Assembly (NCBI GenBank): GCA_021234155.1
Contig: JAJEKV010000080.1
Coordinates: 4,257,953-4,321,952, forward strand
DNA: 64,000 bases
DNA from: Isoetes taiwanensis
Taxonomy: Eukaryota > Streptophyta > Lycopodiopsida > Isoetales > Isoetaceae
Reading direction: 5' to 3'
In this document: positions 12,058 to 22,474 of the stretch, in pieces
How positions within the stretch are numbered: position 1 is the stretch's first letter
Layout of the letters: each line of letters starts with the position of its first letter
Program-made: the position numbers and the translations under genes
Notes under the pieces: model-generated
What the model saw: the letters and a program-made list of their open reading frames with translations, nothing else
The model's database searches: none
Told to the model about the DNA's origin: nothing

Positions 12058-12257
12058 CTTCCCTTTGAGTAGTAACGAGCAAACAAAGCATCCTAATGCA
12101 GCACCTTTGATACCACAAACATCATATTTTAGTCTTCTATTCCTGGAAACTTCATCTGTTAGATTCTGTATGTTATCTCCCACAAAGAAGATATTTGGCA
12201 CTCTGCATGTAGTAGACAATTCATCACATATTTTATTTTGGCTAATGTATTGGCAAC
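12058..12257 (-). CDS. Candidate internal exon (200 bp)
   Basis: On the minus strand the frame is open across the whole segment, containing CQYISQNKICDELSTTCRV and DNIQNLTDEVSRNRRLKYD. It ends at AAG|GTGTTG in phase 0. The next candidate exon (11311-11438) starts with GTT in the same phase after TTACAG. This agreement supports a spliced gene on this strand. Confidence 0.4.
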
Positions 12258-13459
12258 CTTAACCTTTTAAAAAATGCATAGCATTCTGCACATAGCCCAT
12301 GGACGAACATAGGATTAGTTATCATTCTCTTGGCAGATGATGATACATTCTTGATCAGTTCATAGTTGAGATTTGAGACTCGCATAGCTACATCGTTGTT
12401 CTGAATAGGCAAGAGCAGTCACTGCATAACACCACTGTTTGCTAGCAAAAAATTGATCAAAGATCCTACATACGAAAATATAAGTTAGCGGCATCAAATA
12501 CAGTAATTATAAAGCAGATATAAGCCTAATATAATCTTATCTGCCATCGCCATGCTCCATCGCCTGCAGCTCTTGATAGTTGAAAAAATGAAGAAAAATC
12601 ACAGCAAGAAATGAAGTTTCGGATTTATGTGGATGCTCGGCATGCAGGAACATCGGAAATGCAGATTGCATGGGGTAGAAACTTAAGCAGAATGTAGGAG
12701 CATAGCCGGAGCTCTAATTTTTTCTCTGCAGGAAGGAAATGCTCTGTTTAAAGCGATTCTTCTGCCATGGCCATGGCATAAAGGGGAAAATTCATACTTC
12801 TTTGTTAAATGGCGAAGTTTCTAAAACTAAGAAGCCTCCTGGGTAGATCCTATTAGGCGATCACAGGCTCCAGTGGCAGATGTGCTGCTTGCCTCTGCAA
12901 TAATCTTCTTTAAAAAAATAGAGGCCCTAGCAAGGGTAGAAGCCCTTTACCTGTGCTGGATGCGCCATAGAAGCAGAAGTCGGACTCCCTCGAAGAAGCA
13001 TTTGAAGCTGATGCTGGTAGCAAAAGACACAGGCCACATTATGATCATCAACGGCGCCCAAGCACAGCTTCAGAACTGTGAGAAAATGTCGGATAATGGC
13101 AGCGAGGTCAAGAAGTTGGAGGTTGTTTGCAGAGCAAAGAATGGAGAGCCACCGTAAGGATTGCTTGAAGAGCAAGAAAGGAAAAAATTTGGGACTTTTT
13201 ATTTTTTATTATTTTTTCATGTATACGTGTCATGCCCAGGTTGTTTCCTGGGGCAGAAATATTACCTTCAAACAGAAAATGAACCTGCTTTATATATGTA
13301 TTGAAAGGAATTCGACATTAGCCTTCATTAGATTGCAAAAGCAAAATACCGACCATTGTGTCTTGATCTTCAATTATTGGACTTCAAATAACTCGTTGGC
13401 AAATAAGTGGTGCTTAAGGTCTTCCCATTGAATAAGCAAACATCTTCGAAAAATAAAGC

Positions 13460-14330
13460 ACTTCATACGGACTTGAACTCATGATCAAATGGTTGATAGA
13501 CCCCGGGCTCAGACACTAGGGGGTCGACTAATGGTCAAGGCCTCCAGATTTAACAGACAGAGATATAACATGGCGTTGGCTGGCATAGAACAATGGCTTC
13601 CCTCTGCCCCTCATGTGCACACTTTGCAGATAGGCTGAAATATGCTATGGCGTGATTGTAGTCTTTCGGAGAGGAAATCTCATGGAATCACCCTATGAGA
13701 CTACTCCGATTTACATCTCCCTAGTTCGATGAGGCAGATTAGGGAGGCGTCCCCTCCCCGAGCATAATGGATCCCTGGGTGTGCTAGAGGATACGTGCCA
13801 CATCAGCAGCCCCCGCATCCGTACCCAACTTACCCCCATAAATCTAAAGGCCAGCTCACTGCGCTCGTTCAAGCCCAGGACGTCCCTATGGACACATATC
13901 CTGCGACCCAGGGGGTGTCAAACCCATACCCAGCCCCTTCAGTGACAGACTATACGCCTATCACACTATAGGAATCCTGTAGCTACACTAGGCAGGATTC
14001 CACCTCCGTTTCCCCATCATACCTGTTATCTGGTGCTGAATCATAACATAGCATTCACAACCAAGTGGGCTCTTGTGCACAGGCTGCATTTAGTGGGTCT
14101 TAAGGGTTCTAGCTAGAGACATATCTACTACTATGAAGCTTTCAGATCTCTATCCACCCTTAACCCCAAATACACAGGAGGAACAGAAAGAGAGAACATA
14201 ATCATAAACAAAGTAACCATCGTCATCTTAACGTACATAATAGAGGAAATGACCATCCATCTAGTCATACAACGATCAGCTGAAGCTCAACTATCTAGAG
14301 ACTAACCGGTCTCCTGGCTAGAGCCATTAT
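13460..14330 (-). repeat. Old LTR fragment related to element B, minus orientation
   Basis: The sequence shares an ordered series of blocks with the LTR at 53561-55194. These are GCCCCT..TGTGCACACTTTGCAGA.AGGCTGAAA, TTCGATGAGGC, GGGCTCTTGTGCACAGGC, CTAG.GA..ATCTACTACTA..AAGCTTT.AG.TCTCTA and the region around CTAGAGAC. Divergence is high and the ends are lost. It is an independent, much older insertion of the same broad Ty3 family. Confidence 0.6.
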
Positions 14331-14354
14331 CACGAAAGGCTTCCATTATGGTTT

Positions 14355-14428
14355 GGTGGTTGGGCGTGTTGGTAAAGGCTTTGCGTTTGTATTTAGAGGT
14401 CATGTGTTCAAGTTTGGACGCCGACCAT
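14355..14428 (+). repeat. tRNA-like sequence 1 (SINE-head candidate)
   Basis: It has an A-box-like GTGTTGGTAAAGGC, a B-box-like GTGTTCAAGTTTGG about 33 bases later, and a 3' end GCCGACCA that can pair with the 5' GGTTGGG. The arrangement is tRNA-like, but I cannot assign an amino acid. It lies just upstream of a clearer tRNA relic. Confidence 0.35.
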
Positions 14429-14440
14429 GAATTTTAATAT

Positions 14441-14514
14441 GGTTTTGTGGTGTACTTGGTTATCACGTCAGTCTAACACACTTAAGGTCTTCGGTTCAAG
14501 TGCGGGCAAAGCCA
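14441..14514 (+). tRNA. tRNA-Val(AAC)-like relic
   Basis: The 74 bases match the layout of plant tRNA-Val-AAC with a few substitutions. They include GTGGTGTACTTGGTTATCAC (D-arm and A box), CAGTCTAACACACTTA (anticodon arm, AAC in the loop) and CGGTTCAAGTGCGG (T-arm and B box). The acceptor ends GGTTTTG and CAAAGCC pair fully. One anticodon-stem pair and one T-stem pair are broken, and the B box has CAA for CGA. It is therefore a pseudogene or a tRNA-derived SINE head. It ends just before the LINE sequence that follows. Confidence 0.6.
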
Positions 14515-14596
14515 TGTAATAATTGTGAGTTGCATACAGCGGTTAGCGTTTAGCGGCCAGCGTTCGTGCAACACAGGGGGGTTTTTCGTAGGGGAG

Positions 14597-15150
14597 ATGC
14601 CCGCGAAGAAGAAAGACCCCATCGAATATGATGGGGACATAGCAAACCTGTTAGCGGTGATCACCGAACTCAAAAATGAGATCCACTGTTTGCGGTCGGA
14701 GGTCAAATCGATTCAGGGAACCCTGGACGAATTGCTTATCCAAAACCAGAATCTGAGAAAACAAAATGCAGAAATGTCTTCAAACCTAAAACCCTCAGAT
14801 TTTAAGGCACAAATTACAGAGTTGGAGAGTAAGCTAGCATCTTTGGTAGCAGAAACCACAAAGGAGCAAATGAAACTTCACCAAGCTGAAGTTTCATCAG
14901 AGCAAACAGAGCAAGAAATACGAGCCAAAAAAAATGAAGATATCGGGTTTGCAAGAGGTAGAAGGAGAAGATTTGACAATTCTTGTTGGGGCGCTTTTTC
15001 TCGGAGACAATGCGTCTTCATGACACACTTCATGTGTCGTCAAGAAGATTGGGAAAACGGTACATACTCTCGCCCAATTCTAGTGAAATTCCGACAAAAG
15101 AAGCTAGAGATAGAGTTCTCGCATACAATGAAATGTGCTTAAGGGAGAGA
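14597..15150 (+). pseudogene. LINE ORF1, coiled-coil type
   Basis: ATG at 14597 starts MPAKKKDPIEYDGDIANLL. It is followed by a heptad-rich region (roughly residues 15-110, for example LLAVITELKNEIHCLRSEV) typical of trimerising LINE ORF1 coiled coils. The later SRPILVKFRQKKLEIEF resembles the RNA-binding part of such proteins. The frame is shifted around 14985, and overlapping frames carry pieces of the C-terminus. It is not functional. Confidence 0.6.
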
Positions 15151-15299
15151 AGATCAAGATCCGGATCGGGACCTTACTCCAAGCCAGTTAGAGCTGCGAA
15201 AGCTTGAATGGGCAAAAGTAAAAGAGGCCAGGGATAAAGGATTAGTTGCATATCCGGACCAAGCGAGGAAAAGCCATCATCACAAGCAGAAACACGGCT

Positions 15300-15860
15300 A
15301 GGAAGCAAGGGCCTTGAGAATTAGTCTATGGAATGCGCATGGACTATCTCGGGAAAAAAATAAATGCAACATTGGAAAATTGGCAACACCAAGATCTATT
15401 ATGCTTCACAGAGACATGGGCTCACGGGTTCGATCTCTACGACATACCGGGTTATGTAATCGTTAGCTCAAACTGGAGCGAAAGTAAATAGAGTTGGGCG
15501 TGGTTTTGGAGGCATAATACTGCACAAGAAGAAAGATCTGACATATGATTTTCGGATCTTAAGGCAAGACCCAAGCAACCAATACATTTGGTTCCGGGTT
15601 AATGGAAGGCGACCACTAATTTTTGTGCACCGCTACTTTTGCTCGAAAATGCTAGCATATATCATAAGCATAATCTAGACAAAGAGAACCCTTACGGAAA
15701 TTTGTGCTCGGATATTCTTGAATACTCATCTCAAAGGGATATATTTATAATGGGTGATTTCAATGGCGAGCTGGCGGCGGCAAAGAAGTTTAATATCTTT
15801 GAGGATTTGGCAAATGTATGCCTTGATGAACACGAAGACCACGTGATATGAATGATTTTC
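15300..15860 (+). pseudogene. LINE endonuclease domain, broken
   Basis: Readable pieces in successive frames are RISLWNAHGLSRE (first endonuclease motif), LLCFTETWAHGFDL (ET.W motif) and DIFIMGDFNGELAA (GDFN motif). Their spacing fits an AP-endonuclease domain. At least two in-frame stops lie between them. The GDFN block lies at about 15738-15780. Confidence 0.6.
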
Positions 15861-16549
15861 GAGAGGATATAATATCCAATGAAATGGGTCAAACCGCTTG
15901 AATTAAGCACCACACGCCAACCGAAAATAATCAATGGAATAAAAGCTTTTCCACAATCCGGAAGGTGACTTATAGGAATCTTATTTGGAGGCGGCACCAT
16001 TGATTATCTTTTGGCAAGAAGCAAAGACCTTATTTCTGATTTCGGTGGGAGAAACAACTACATGAGTCGGATCATGCGCCCTTGCATATAACACTTAAAG
16101 CTTTTGCCAAGCTAGAGATCTCGACCCGACTTTCATCCTCGTTTAAAAATCAGCTATAAACATCATGAAGCATATGAGAAAAACATAGAAGAGCTTGTGG
16201 TCTTTGCTACATGGTCGGGGATTTGGAGATCGATGCAAGAAATTTTCAAGGGCTCCTATTTGCTTGCGAGGAAAAAAGGCATTTGGGCTCACAAAGAAAT
16301 TCATAACAGGTAAACCTTGCAATTCGTGGTGGGATTGAGAATGTCGGGATGCTAGAAAAAGATTGCCACAAAATTGCATATGCAAGCCTAAATGGTACAA
16401 GCAGTTCATTAGGAACAAAAAGCACTTACTTTGCTCAAAGGCAATCAGACCTATCGAACAACTTCTGAAATCTCCCAAAAGTTTACGGAGTAGGCTGGGG
16501 ACAACCATATACAAACCGTTTCTAGATACCGAAGTCCCTTGTTAAAACA

Positions 16550-17580
16550 TGTCGGGGATATATATGAGATAGACGGCTGAAAGCATGCCAAATCTCAAGC
16601 TCAACAAAGACCCTTTTCCACGAAGCTTGAAGTTAAAGAATGCTTATCCAAAGCATCAAATAATAAGGCACGGGGCCTTGAGATGGCTTGTGCATGGAGC
16701 TTCTTAAATGGGGCGGGGAGAATACATTAGCTACCCTAACAGAGCTGCTCAATAATAGCTTAATTCAAGGGCTACCAAGTAAGTTGGAGAATTAATAGGG
16801 TCCACCCGATCCATAAAGGAGGAGACCAAAAGTTGCAGGCAACTTCTGAGAACTATTCTAATCGGTGACATGTTCTCAAAAATCTTGGGCAGCTTGTTAG
16901 AAGCAAATCGAAGCTCATGGGCTGAGCAAAAAGAATATTTGCTCACATTACCAAGCGGGTTTTAGGCGTAAACATAGTACATTGGACCATGTGCTAACGC
17001 TTAGGCGTTGATCGAGAAAGCCAAAGCTCCAAACGCATCCACATTACATGGCTTTTATAGACTTCACAAAGGCATTCGATACGATCTCATAAAGGAACTC
17101 GGTGGTGATTAATTGAGATAGGTGTCCCTATGGAGCTAAGGAGTCGCGATATCCCGGTTATACGATTGAAGTATTGATTAAGGTAGCATGGGACTTGGAC
17201 TTTGAAATCGAAGCACCATAGGAGTTGGCAAGGGTGTCCCCTTTCCCCGACTTCTGTTCGGAGTTTTTATAGATGAGTTAGATGATTGGCTCGAGCGGAT
17301 CTTTAGCGAGGAACAAAATTAGGCACATACATAGTGCAAGCTTCTCCTATACGCAGATGATGTAGTCCTTCTTGCTAGTAAGAAGGTAACCTTGCAAGAT
17401 CATTCTGAAGTTGGAGCGATTCTGCGAAGCAAAAAGATGAATGTAAACCTTTCAAAATCAAAGGTCATGATTTTTGGGACAAGGGGCGGCCTGTTTTCAC
17501 ATATAAAGGGGCAGATTTTAGAAAGCAGTTGACTCATACAAATATCTAGGACTTGACATTGCATCCAATTACAATTTGGA
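16550..17580 (+). pseudogene. LINE reverse transcriptase domain, heavily decayed
   Basis: Fragments in changing frames include a palm-like GFIDFTKAFDT-type stretch (seen near 17050 as MAFIDFTKAFDT after shifts) and LLYADDVVLLASKK near 17342-17390, which is the YADD active-site motif. The YADD box survives while most other motifs are interrupted. It is unable to encode an active enzyme as read. Confidence 0.55.
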
Positions 17581-18464
17581 AGAATTGCATAAATAGGCGA
17601 GTCTCAGGCGGTAAGGTAGCATTATTTAGCATGATGGCGAAGTGTAGAAAAGCCTCCCTCACTGACTGGAACCTGAAGAAGATGCTATTCAAAACTCTTG
17701 TTCAGACAGTTGTGCTGTATGGTGCTCCAATTTGGGGCTTAAATCTCTGCAAGAATGTGGAAACAAATAGAGGGGTCCGAAGATGTATCCGAAGGAGGAA
17801 CTTGGGATAAGATCACAAACTCGTGATGCGCCATAACTCTAGCAGAGCAGTATGTTCCCGCTTGAGCTAGAAGGGCTTTTTCATGCTATAAATTTCTATA
17901 ATAGGGTTAAAGCACAAGATCCGAATAGGTTATCACATCAAGCACTAGAAAACTCAGAATGGCAAAGGAAGCTGTCGGCATGGGCTGGTAAATGGGGTTT
18001 AGAGAGCTCTTCATATTATGAGAGAAAGATGAAGTCCGAGCTTTACTTGAAAGGATGGCATTGGAAAAATTATGGGCTGATCGGGGAAGAGGATGCAACA
18101 ATACCGGGCAGATATTAATTGCATGAGGACATATGAGAGCCAACTATATTTAAAGGCTAACATCCCGCGCCAAAGACAAAGGAAACTAATAGCCAGGTAT
18201 AGAACCGGGTCACACAATCTGGAAATAGAAACAGGCAGATGGGCAAAAATACCAGCAGAAAATCGTCTGTGTAGAATATGCAAGACAAGATGTGTAGAAG
18301 ACGAAAATCATACTTTCATACAGTGTTCTGAATATGCAGATATTAGACACAACTTTGGCATCCAGGCCGAAGATTTCTCTTCACTGTTACATATACCACC
18401 AATGACGCTGGGACCATATATAAGGGCGGTGGACGCACACCGTTCCTTGCTATTAAAATTGTAA
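17553..18464 (+). pseudogene. LINE ORF2 C-terminal region
   Basis: Three frame pieces (17553-17810, 17852-18118, 18093-18464) cover the post-RT part. Readable motifs are FKTLVQTVVLYGAPIWG, the thumb-proximal YG..IWG motif common to LINE RTs, and the terminal CRICKTRCVEDENHTFIQC (C-x2-C...H-x4-C). The last piece ends with a stop at 18462-18464, only about 55 bases before the microsatellite tail, so this is the true 3' end of the element. Confidence 0.65.
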
Positions 18465-18517
18465 ATTGTTGTTCATGTGCTCCATGGCCTCCCGAGGCCC
18501 AAGTGAGCATCAGACAT

Positions 18518-18544
18518 TATATAATAATAATAATAATAATAATA
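18518..18544 (+). repeat. (TAA)n tail of the LINE
   Basis: About nine TAA units directly follow the short 3' untranslated region of the LINE. Such trinucleotide tails are made by the reverse transcriptases of several non-L1 LINE clades at integration. Confidence 0.8.
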
Positions 18545-19894
18545 TTCAGGTCTGATTGCAGTAGCAAGTAGCTCCTCCTTCCTCCAACTCTCCCCAAATC
18601 TATTTGGGGGCAGAATTGGGGGTGGGGACCCAATTTGCACCCGAATCTTAGTAAGTTTCCCTTGGGCCAATTGATTTGGGCCATGTGGCACTCCCTAATT
18701 AGCTGACTTTTACTAATTAATGCATTAATTAGCCTAATTGGGTTATTTAACTTACTACAATTTAGCATAGGTAATAAAAGCCCTTTTAGGTTAACCCAAG
18801 TTATTCTTTAATGTCCCCCCTTGGAATAATGATGTCCTCAGCATTGAGCTTAAGTAAAAATACGCATATAGAAAGTAAATTTACTTGCTGAAGTAATACA
18901 GGATTACATAAAGTTGTTCTAGCAGCGTCCCTTGACAATAGACAATAAACACCATATCACAAAATTATATAGTAGCACACATGCAAAACAACACTCGAAT
19001 AACAAGAGATGGCCCCAGATTGAGGCCTGGAATCTTCTGCAGTACGTCAGTACGCATTACTAGCCTGCAGAATTACAATACATCAGTACCTATAAAATAA
19101 TTAAAATAGTGTGGTTGAAGGGACCACCCCTTAAAGAAAAGAGAAATAGGAAAGGAAATACTGTGATGCCTAAGGCTTGCATTTCATCTCGGCGTAAAGA
19201 ATGACAATTTTCCCATTATAGCCATAGACGAACGCATCCTATCATGAATGCCTATATGCCCATTTCCCCATCTAAGATGCCTCTAGCCCAACCCCTTACA
19301 TGATTCCTGCCAAATCGAACACATCTGTAAGTACCTGCTGAGAAACTTCCACCTTGGAAACTGGATTATGCCACGTGTCTGGAGCAAGGCATTGATAGCC
19401 ATAGTTGATCATAAAAGGAGACATCCTTGAAGACTCCTGTTTAGTACTGTTATATGCAAACTCCACCAACTGGATATAATCTGCCCATTGGGATTGCTTG
19501 TTCTAGATATAGTTACGTAGCATATCTTCTATTATGCGATTGGTACGCTCGGTTTGGCCATCTGTCCACGGGTGAGAAGCTGTGCTCATGGCAAGCTTAG
19601 TTTGAAAAATGTAAAGAATTGTTCCAAAACGCGCCGACAAACTTAGGATCTCGGTCCGATATAATGGTACGAGGCATCCCATGGATATGGAATATCTCCC
19701 TTGTGAACAACAAAGTGGTGTCTAATACAGTGTCTGTGGTTCAACACGGCAACAGCCATTAAAGCATCAAAGCCCCTTAAAGTGCGTAGAAGCCCCACGA
19801 TGAAATCCATGATAATAACTTCCCACTTTGCATTAGAAACATCTAAAGGCTGCAATTCCCTTGGAATGCGCAATTGTTCCACCTTTGTTTGTTG
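18545..19894 (-). mobile_element. Element D, left remnant: LTR piece and integrase
   Basis: This is a minus-strand Ty3 element. Around 18811-18830 the minus strand reads CCAAGGGGGGACATT, a polypurine tract, so 18545-18811 is part of the 3' LTR. From 19894 down to about 19330 the minus strand encodes integrase, with RIPRELQPLDVSNAKWEV and IIMDFIVGLLRTL near 19795-19880, followed by decayed frames. The remnant stops at the ACATA target duplication of element C (19895-19899). Its continuation is at 40824-41409. Confidence 0.7.
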
Positions 19895-19899
19895 ACATA

Positions 19900-21324
19900 T
19901 GTGACGTTCCCCTAGAATATAAGATATAAATACGTATATCCTAGGCCCACATCACTATACAAATCTACATTAGTAGACTTGTATGCACCAAGTGTGGGGG
20001 CATGGCCAAGTTATTTACATTACTTAGCCAACCTTAAGAGGTGACCCATTTCTACGTGGCTTCACTCTATAGGTGACCCGCCACATGGACGCGCCCTATT
20101 GGAGCCAAGTGGCCCTCATGTGAACCCTAACACATAAAAGGCCAAACCCTAAACCTAGACCACTTTTGGCTCCAACAACTTCCGATCCACCAATTCGTGC
20201 CCATTGCTCTAATTCGAGGATCGTTTTCGACAGCCAAGGTTGCAGTAACAGTCCGAAAGCGCGAGCGTAGCAGAGGAGGGTCATCTACTCGAACCACCTG
20301 CTAGAGATGGAGAACCAGGGAGCCGGCGGCAGCTCGTCAGGAGCAGGTACTTCGAGTAGACTCTAGGGAGTTGCATACTGTGTCCTAGTAGAGCCATTCT
20401 AGAATATATAGTTATGAGCATGAACCCTAATCAATGAACCCTAACTATAAGTTAGATGTATGTGATTAGGATCAGTTGTTATTCTTGTTATTTATCATGC
20501 TATGTTGATATATGATGATGGTTGATCTTATGTTTGCACCTCTTGTGTATTGGGGGGTAGAGACCTAGTAGCCATTATTTAGATGATGCTTCTAGTTAAG
20601 ACCCATTAGTTTCCATTATTATGCGGCCTGTGCATAGAGCCCATCTGGCTATGGAGGCTATGGAGTGGCTAAGCAACACACAACGAGGTCAGTGGCAAAG
20701 TGGAGGGAGGACCCTGCTGAGCGCGGCTACTGGGGTCCCATAGCAGGCTAGGCTCATAGTCGGTCACTTCGTGTGGGCCGGGTATGGGTCCGACACTTCC
20801 TGGGTCAATGGTGTCGCCCTGACTCTCAATGCGTCGCCACGATCCTCTAGCTGTTCATGAAGCCACTGCACTTTGGGAAGGGGAGATGCAACCCTTCCTA
20901 TCTCATCGGACCGGGGAGATGCAACACGGAGTAGTCTCGTTGATTGATACCATGGGATTACGTCTCCGGCAGGTTACAGTCACGACAGAGCCTGATTTAG
21001 CCTATCTGCAAAGTATGCACAGGAGGGGCGGATGGAGTGGTCAACCCTAGCCTATTGCCAGCCCAAGTCATTGCCATAACTCGGTATGTTTTATCTGGAG
21101 GCCCCTAGCCATCAGTCGACTCCCCCCTTGAGTCTGAGCCCTGGGTAGGATCCTCTATTGGATGTATTTGATGCACTTGTTGTATTATTGTATTCGATGA
21201 CATGGATGGATGGATTATCACTACCCTTCGAGGTAGTTTGTTGTTATTATTGCTAGTGTTTATGATGTATATTTTGCTTCCGCTGATATAGGGACCCCTA
21301 GAGGACGGGACTGAATGACACCTC
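19900..21324 (+). repeat. Element C 5' LTR, first part
   Basis: It starts TGTGACGTTCCCCTAGAA and matches the 3' LTR from 38472. It is cut at 21324 by the insertion of element E and continues at 30287-30424. The whole LTR is about 1.56 kb. TG...CA ends are intact. Confidence 0.85.
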
Positions 21325-21761
21325 TGTTGGGGTGGTCACCACTCACCACACTCATCACCACACTCATCACCACTCACCACACTCATCACCACACTCATCA
21401 CCACACTTGTCACCACTCACCACACTTGTCACCACTCACCACTCACCACTCACCACACTCACCACTATTGAGCTCATATAGGAGACCCTATATTGTACAT
21501 GGAGTGATATACGAACATACACGCATGCAGGATTTTTGCACGTATGCATTATGGTGTGCAGGAGGGATGATGATCACTGTATTATCTGAGTAGAGAGAGA
21601 AGAACAGAGAGAGACGGTGTATTGAGAGAGAGTATTTTTGCTTGATCTAGCTATGGAGATGAGGATTCTTTGTGTTATGCATTGTCTTGATCTGATAGAT
21701 TGAGCTTGGATTGTTGGGTTTTTCATCATTCTTGCAAGGTTAGAGTTCAAGCTCTAACAAT
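21325..21761 (+). repeat. Element E 5' LTR (437 bp)
   Basis: It begins TGTTGGGGTGGTCACCAC and ends GCTCTAACA. The first 150 bases are a minisatellite of CACCACTCAT and CACCACTCGT-like units. It is longer than the 3' LTR mostly because this array has more units. Confidence 0.9.
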
Positions 21762-21763
21762 TT

Positions 21764-21780
21764 GGCGACCACGGTGCTCG
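21764..21780 (+). promoter_or_regulatory. Element E primer binding site candidate
   Basis: TGGCGACCACGGTGCTC starts three bases after the LTR end and begins with the TGG that pairs with a tRNA CCA end. The tRNA identity cannot be settled by eye. It differs from the TGGTATCAG-type sites of elements B and C. Confidence 0.6.
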
Positions 21781-21950
21781 ACAGACCATTGATTGGCAAG
21801 AATTTCCATTGAAAAAGGAGTTGTTACCATTGGTATTGGTGATCGTCGGTAAAGAACGACACCATTTTGAAAGGAGCAATTTCTTGTGTGAAGGGGATTT
21901 TGCCGTAATTGATTTGTGGAGTAAAATTTGACAAGGGGAGCATAGTTTTA

Positions 21951-22041
21951 TGCCCAAGGGAAGTAAGAAGGATGTCCCACCAAGCTCTATCGTAACAAGA
22001 AGGGGTCCAGTGAGTCAATCTTTGGGCTCAAAATTGCATCA
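21951..22041 (+). pseudogene. Element E gag, N-terminal part, cut by the L1
   Basis: An ATG at 21951 opens MPKGSKKDVPPSS, and the frame continues to the L1 insertion point at about 22058. On the other side of the L1 (from 26861) the same protein continues to a stop near 26918. A start so close downstream of the LTR and primer site is normal for a gag gene. Confidence 0.5.
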
Positions 22042-22321
22042 AGATTCAATTTCGTTTTGATTTGGGGCGGTCGGAGTCTAATTCTCGAGATCCGGGAGGT
22101 TTTGATTCCATTTACAGGGATCAGGTCTAATTCCAGCCTGGCCAAGAGGGGTCGCCCGGCTGGCAGGGAACTTTTTGTGAGCATACCGGGGAGAACTTTA
22201 AGCCCTTACGGCCAAGAATTGGCTAAGGAAAAAATTTGGGGAGTCGGTGGAAAGAGAACTATTCAAGACTCTGCTTTGCCTGCATTAGAACTGAAAAGAT
22301 CCATCATCTAAATTGTCGGGT

Positions 22322-22474
22322 AGGTTTTGGGATGATGCGGATGGCGGTGAAGGTGAAGAAAATGATTTATCCTTTGCTACTCCACTCCCACTTCACCAAA
22401 GCACCAAAAGGAAGAAAAAGGTCTATACTCCTAGAGCAGATGGGCCTGTTACTAGGAGCACCAAAGTACAATGA
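22322..22474 (+). pseudogene. L1 ORF1, C-terminal end
   Basis: The frame reads FWDDADGGEGEENDL and ends HQSTKRKKKVYTPRADG...STKVQ with a stop at 22472-22474, overlapping the ORF2 start codon. An acidic then basic tail directly before the endonuclease start is typical of the end of a plant L1 ORF1. Confidence 0.5.

Larger units (their letters stand above)
9700..13163 (-). other. Candidate intron-containing gene or decayed gene, unrecognised
   Basis: Several minus-strand segments look like exons because an open frame with protein-like composition is bounded by AG and GT. 12951-13163 has LRWLSILCSANNLQLLDL and donor CACAG|GTAAAG. 12058-12257 is open throughout, with CRVPNIFFVGDN and LKYDVCGIKGAALG. 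11311-11438 has acceptor TTACAG and TFLTFACNGGLFIIYI. A long frame lies at 10805-11210. 9989-10157 has acceptor CTTGCAG and donor GAG|GTATTT. A possible last exon lies around 9720-9785. Phases agree between the second and third segments but not throughout. The gene model is therefore incomplete or the locus is a pseudogene. Alternating hydrophobic strands suggest a beta-rich protein, but I do not recognise it. Confidence 0.35.
14520..18544 (+). mobile_element. Decayed non-L1 LINE with (TAA)n tail
   Basis: In order there is a coiled-coil ORF1, an AP-type endonuclease, a reverse transcriptase and a C-terminal region with a CCHC-type motif, ending in a (TAA)n microsatellite at 18518-18544. A microsatellite tail instead of poly(A), together with the motif RTGSHNLEIETGRW before CRICKTRCVEDENHTFIQC, points to a Jockey/L2/I-like lineage rather than plant L1. 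Stops and frameshifts are present throughout. The 3' end abuts the LTR remnant of element D. No clear target-site duplication was found. Confidence 0.75.

Noticed and set aside
12873-13157. Plus-strand 95-codon reading frame
   Set aside because: The opposite strand has a frame of similar length with a proper splice donor (CACAG|GTAAAG). The plus-strand frame has no supporting motif.
21325-21480. CRISPR-like array from regular CACCACTCAT units
   Set aside because: The units are contiguous without unique spacers and lie inside an LTR of a plant retrotransposon.
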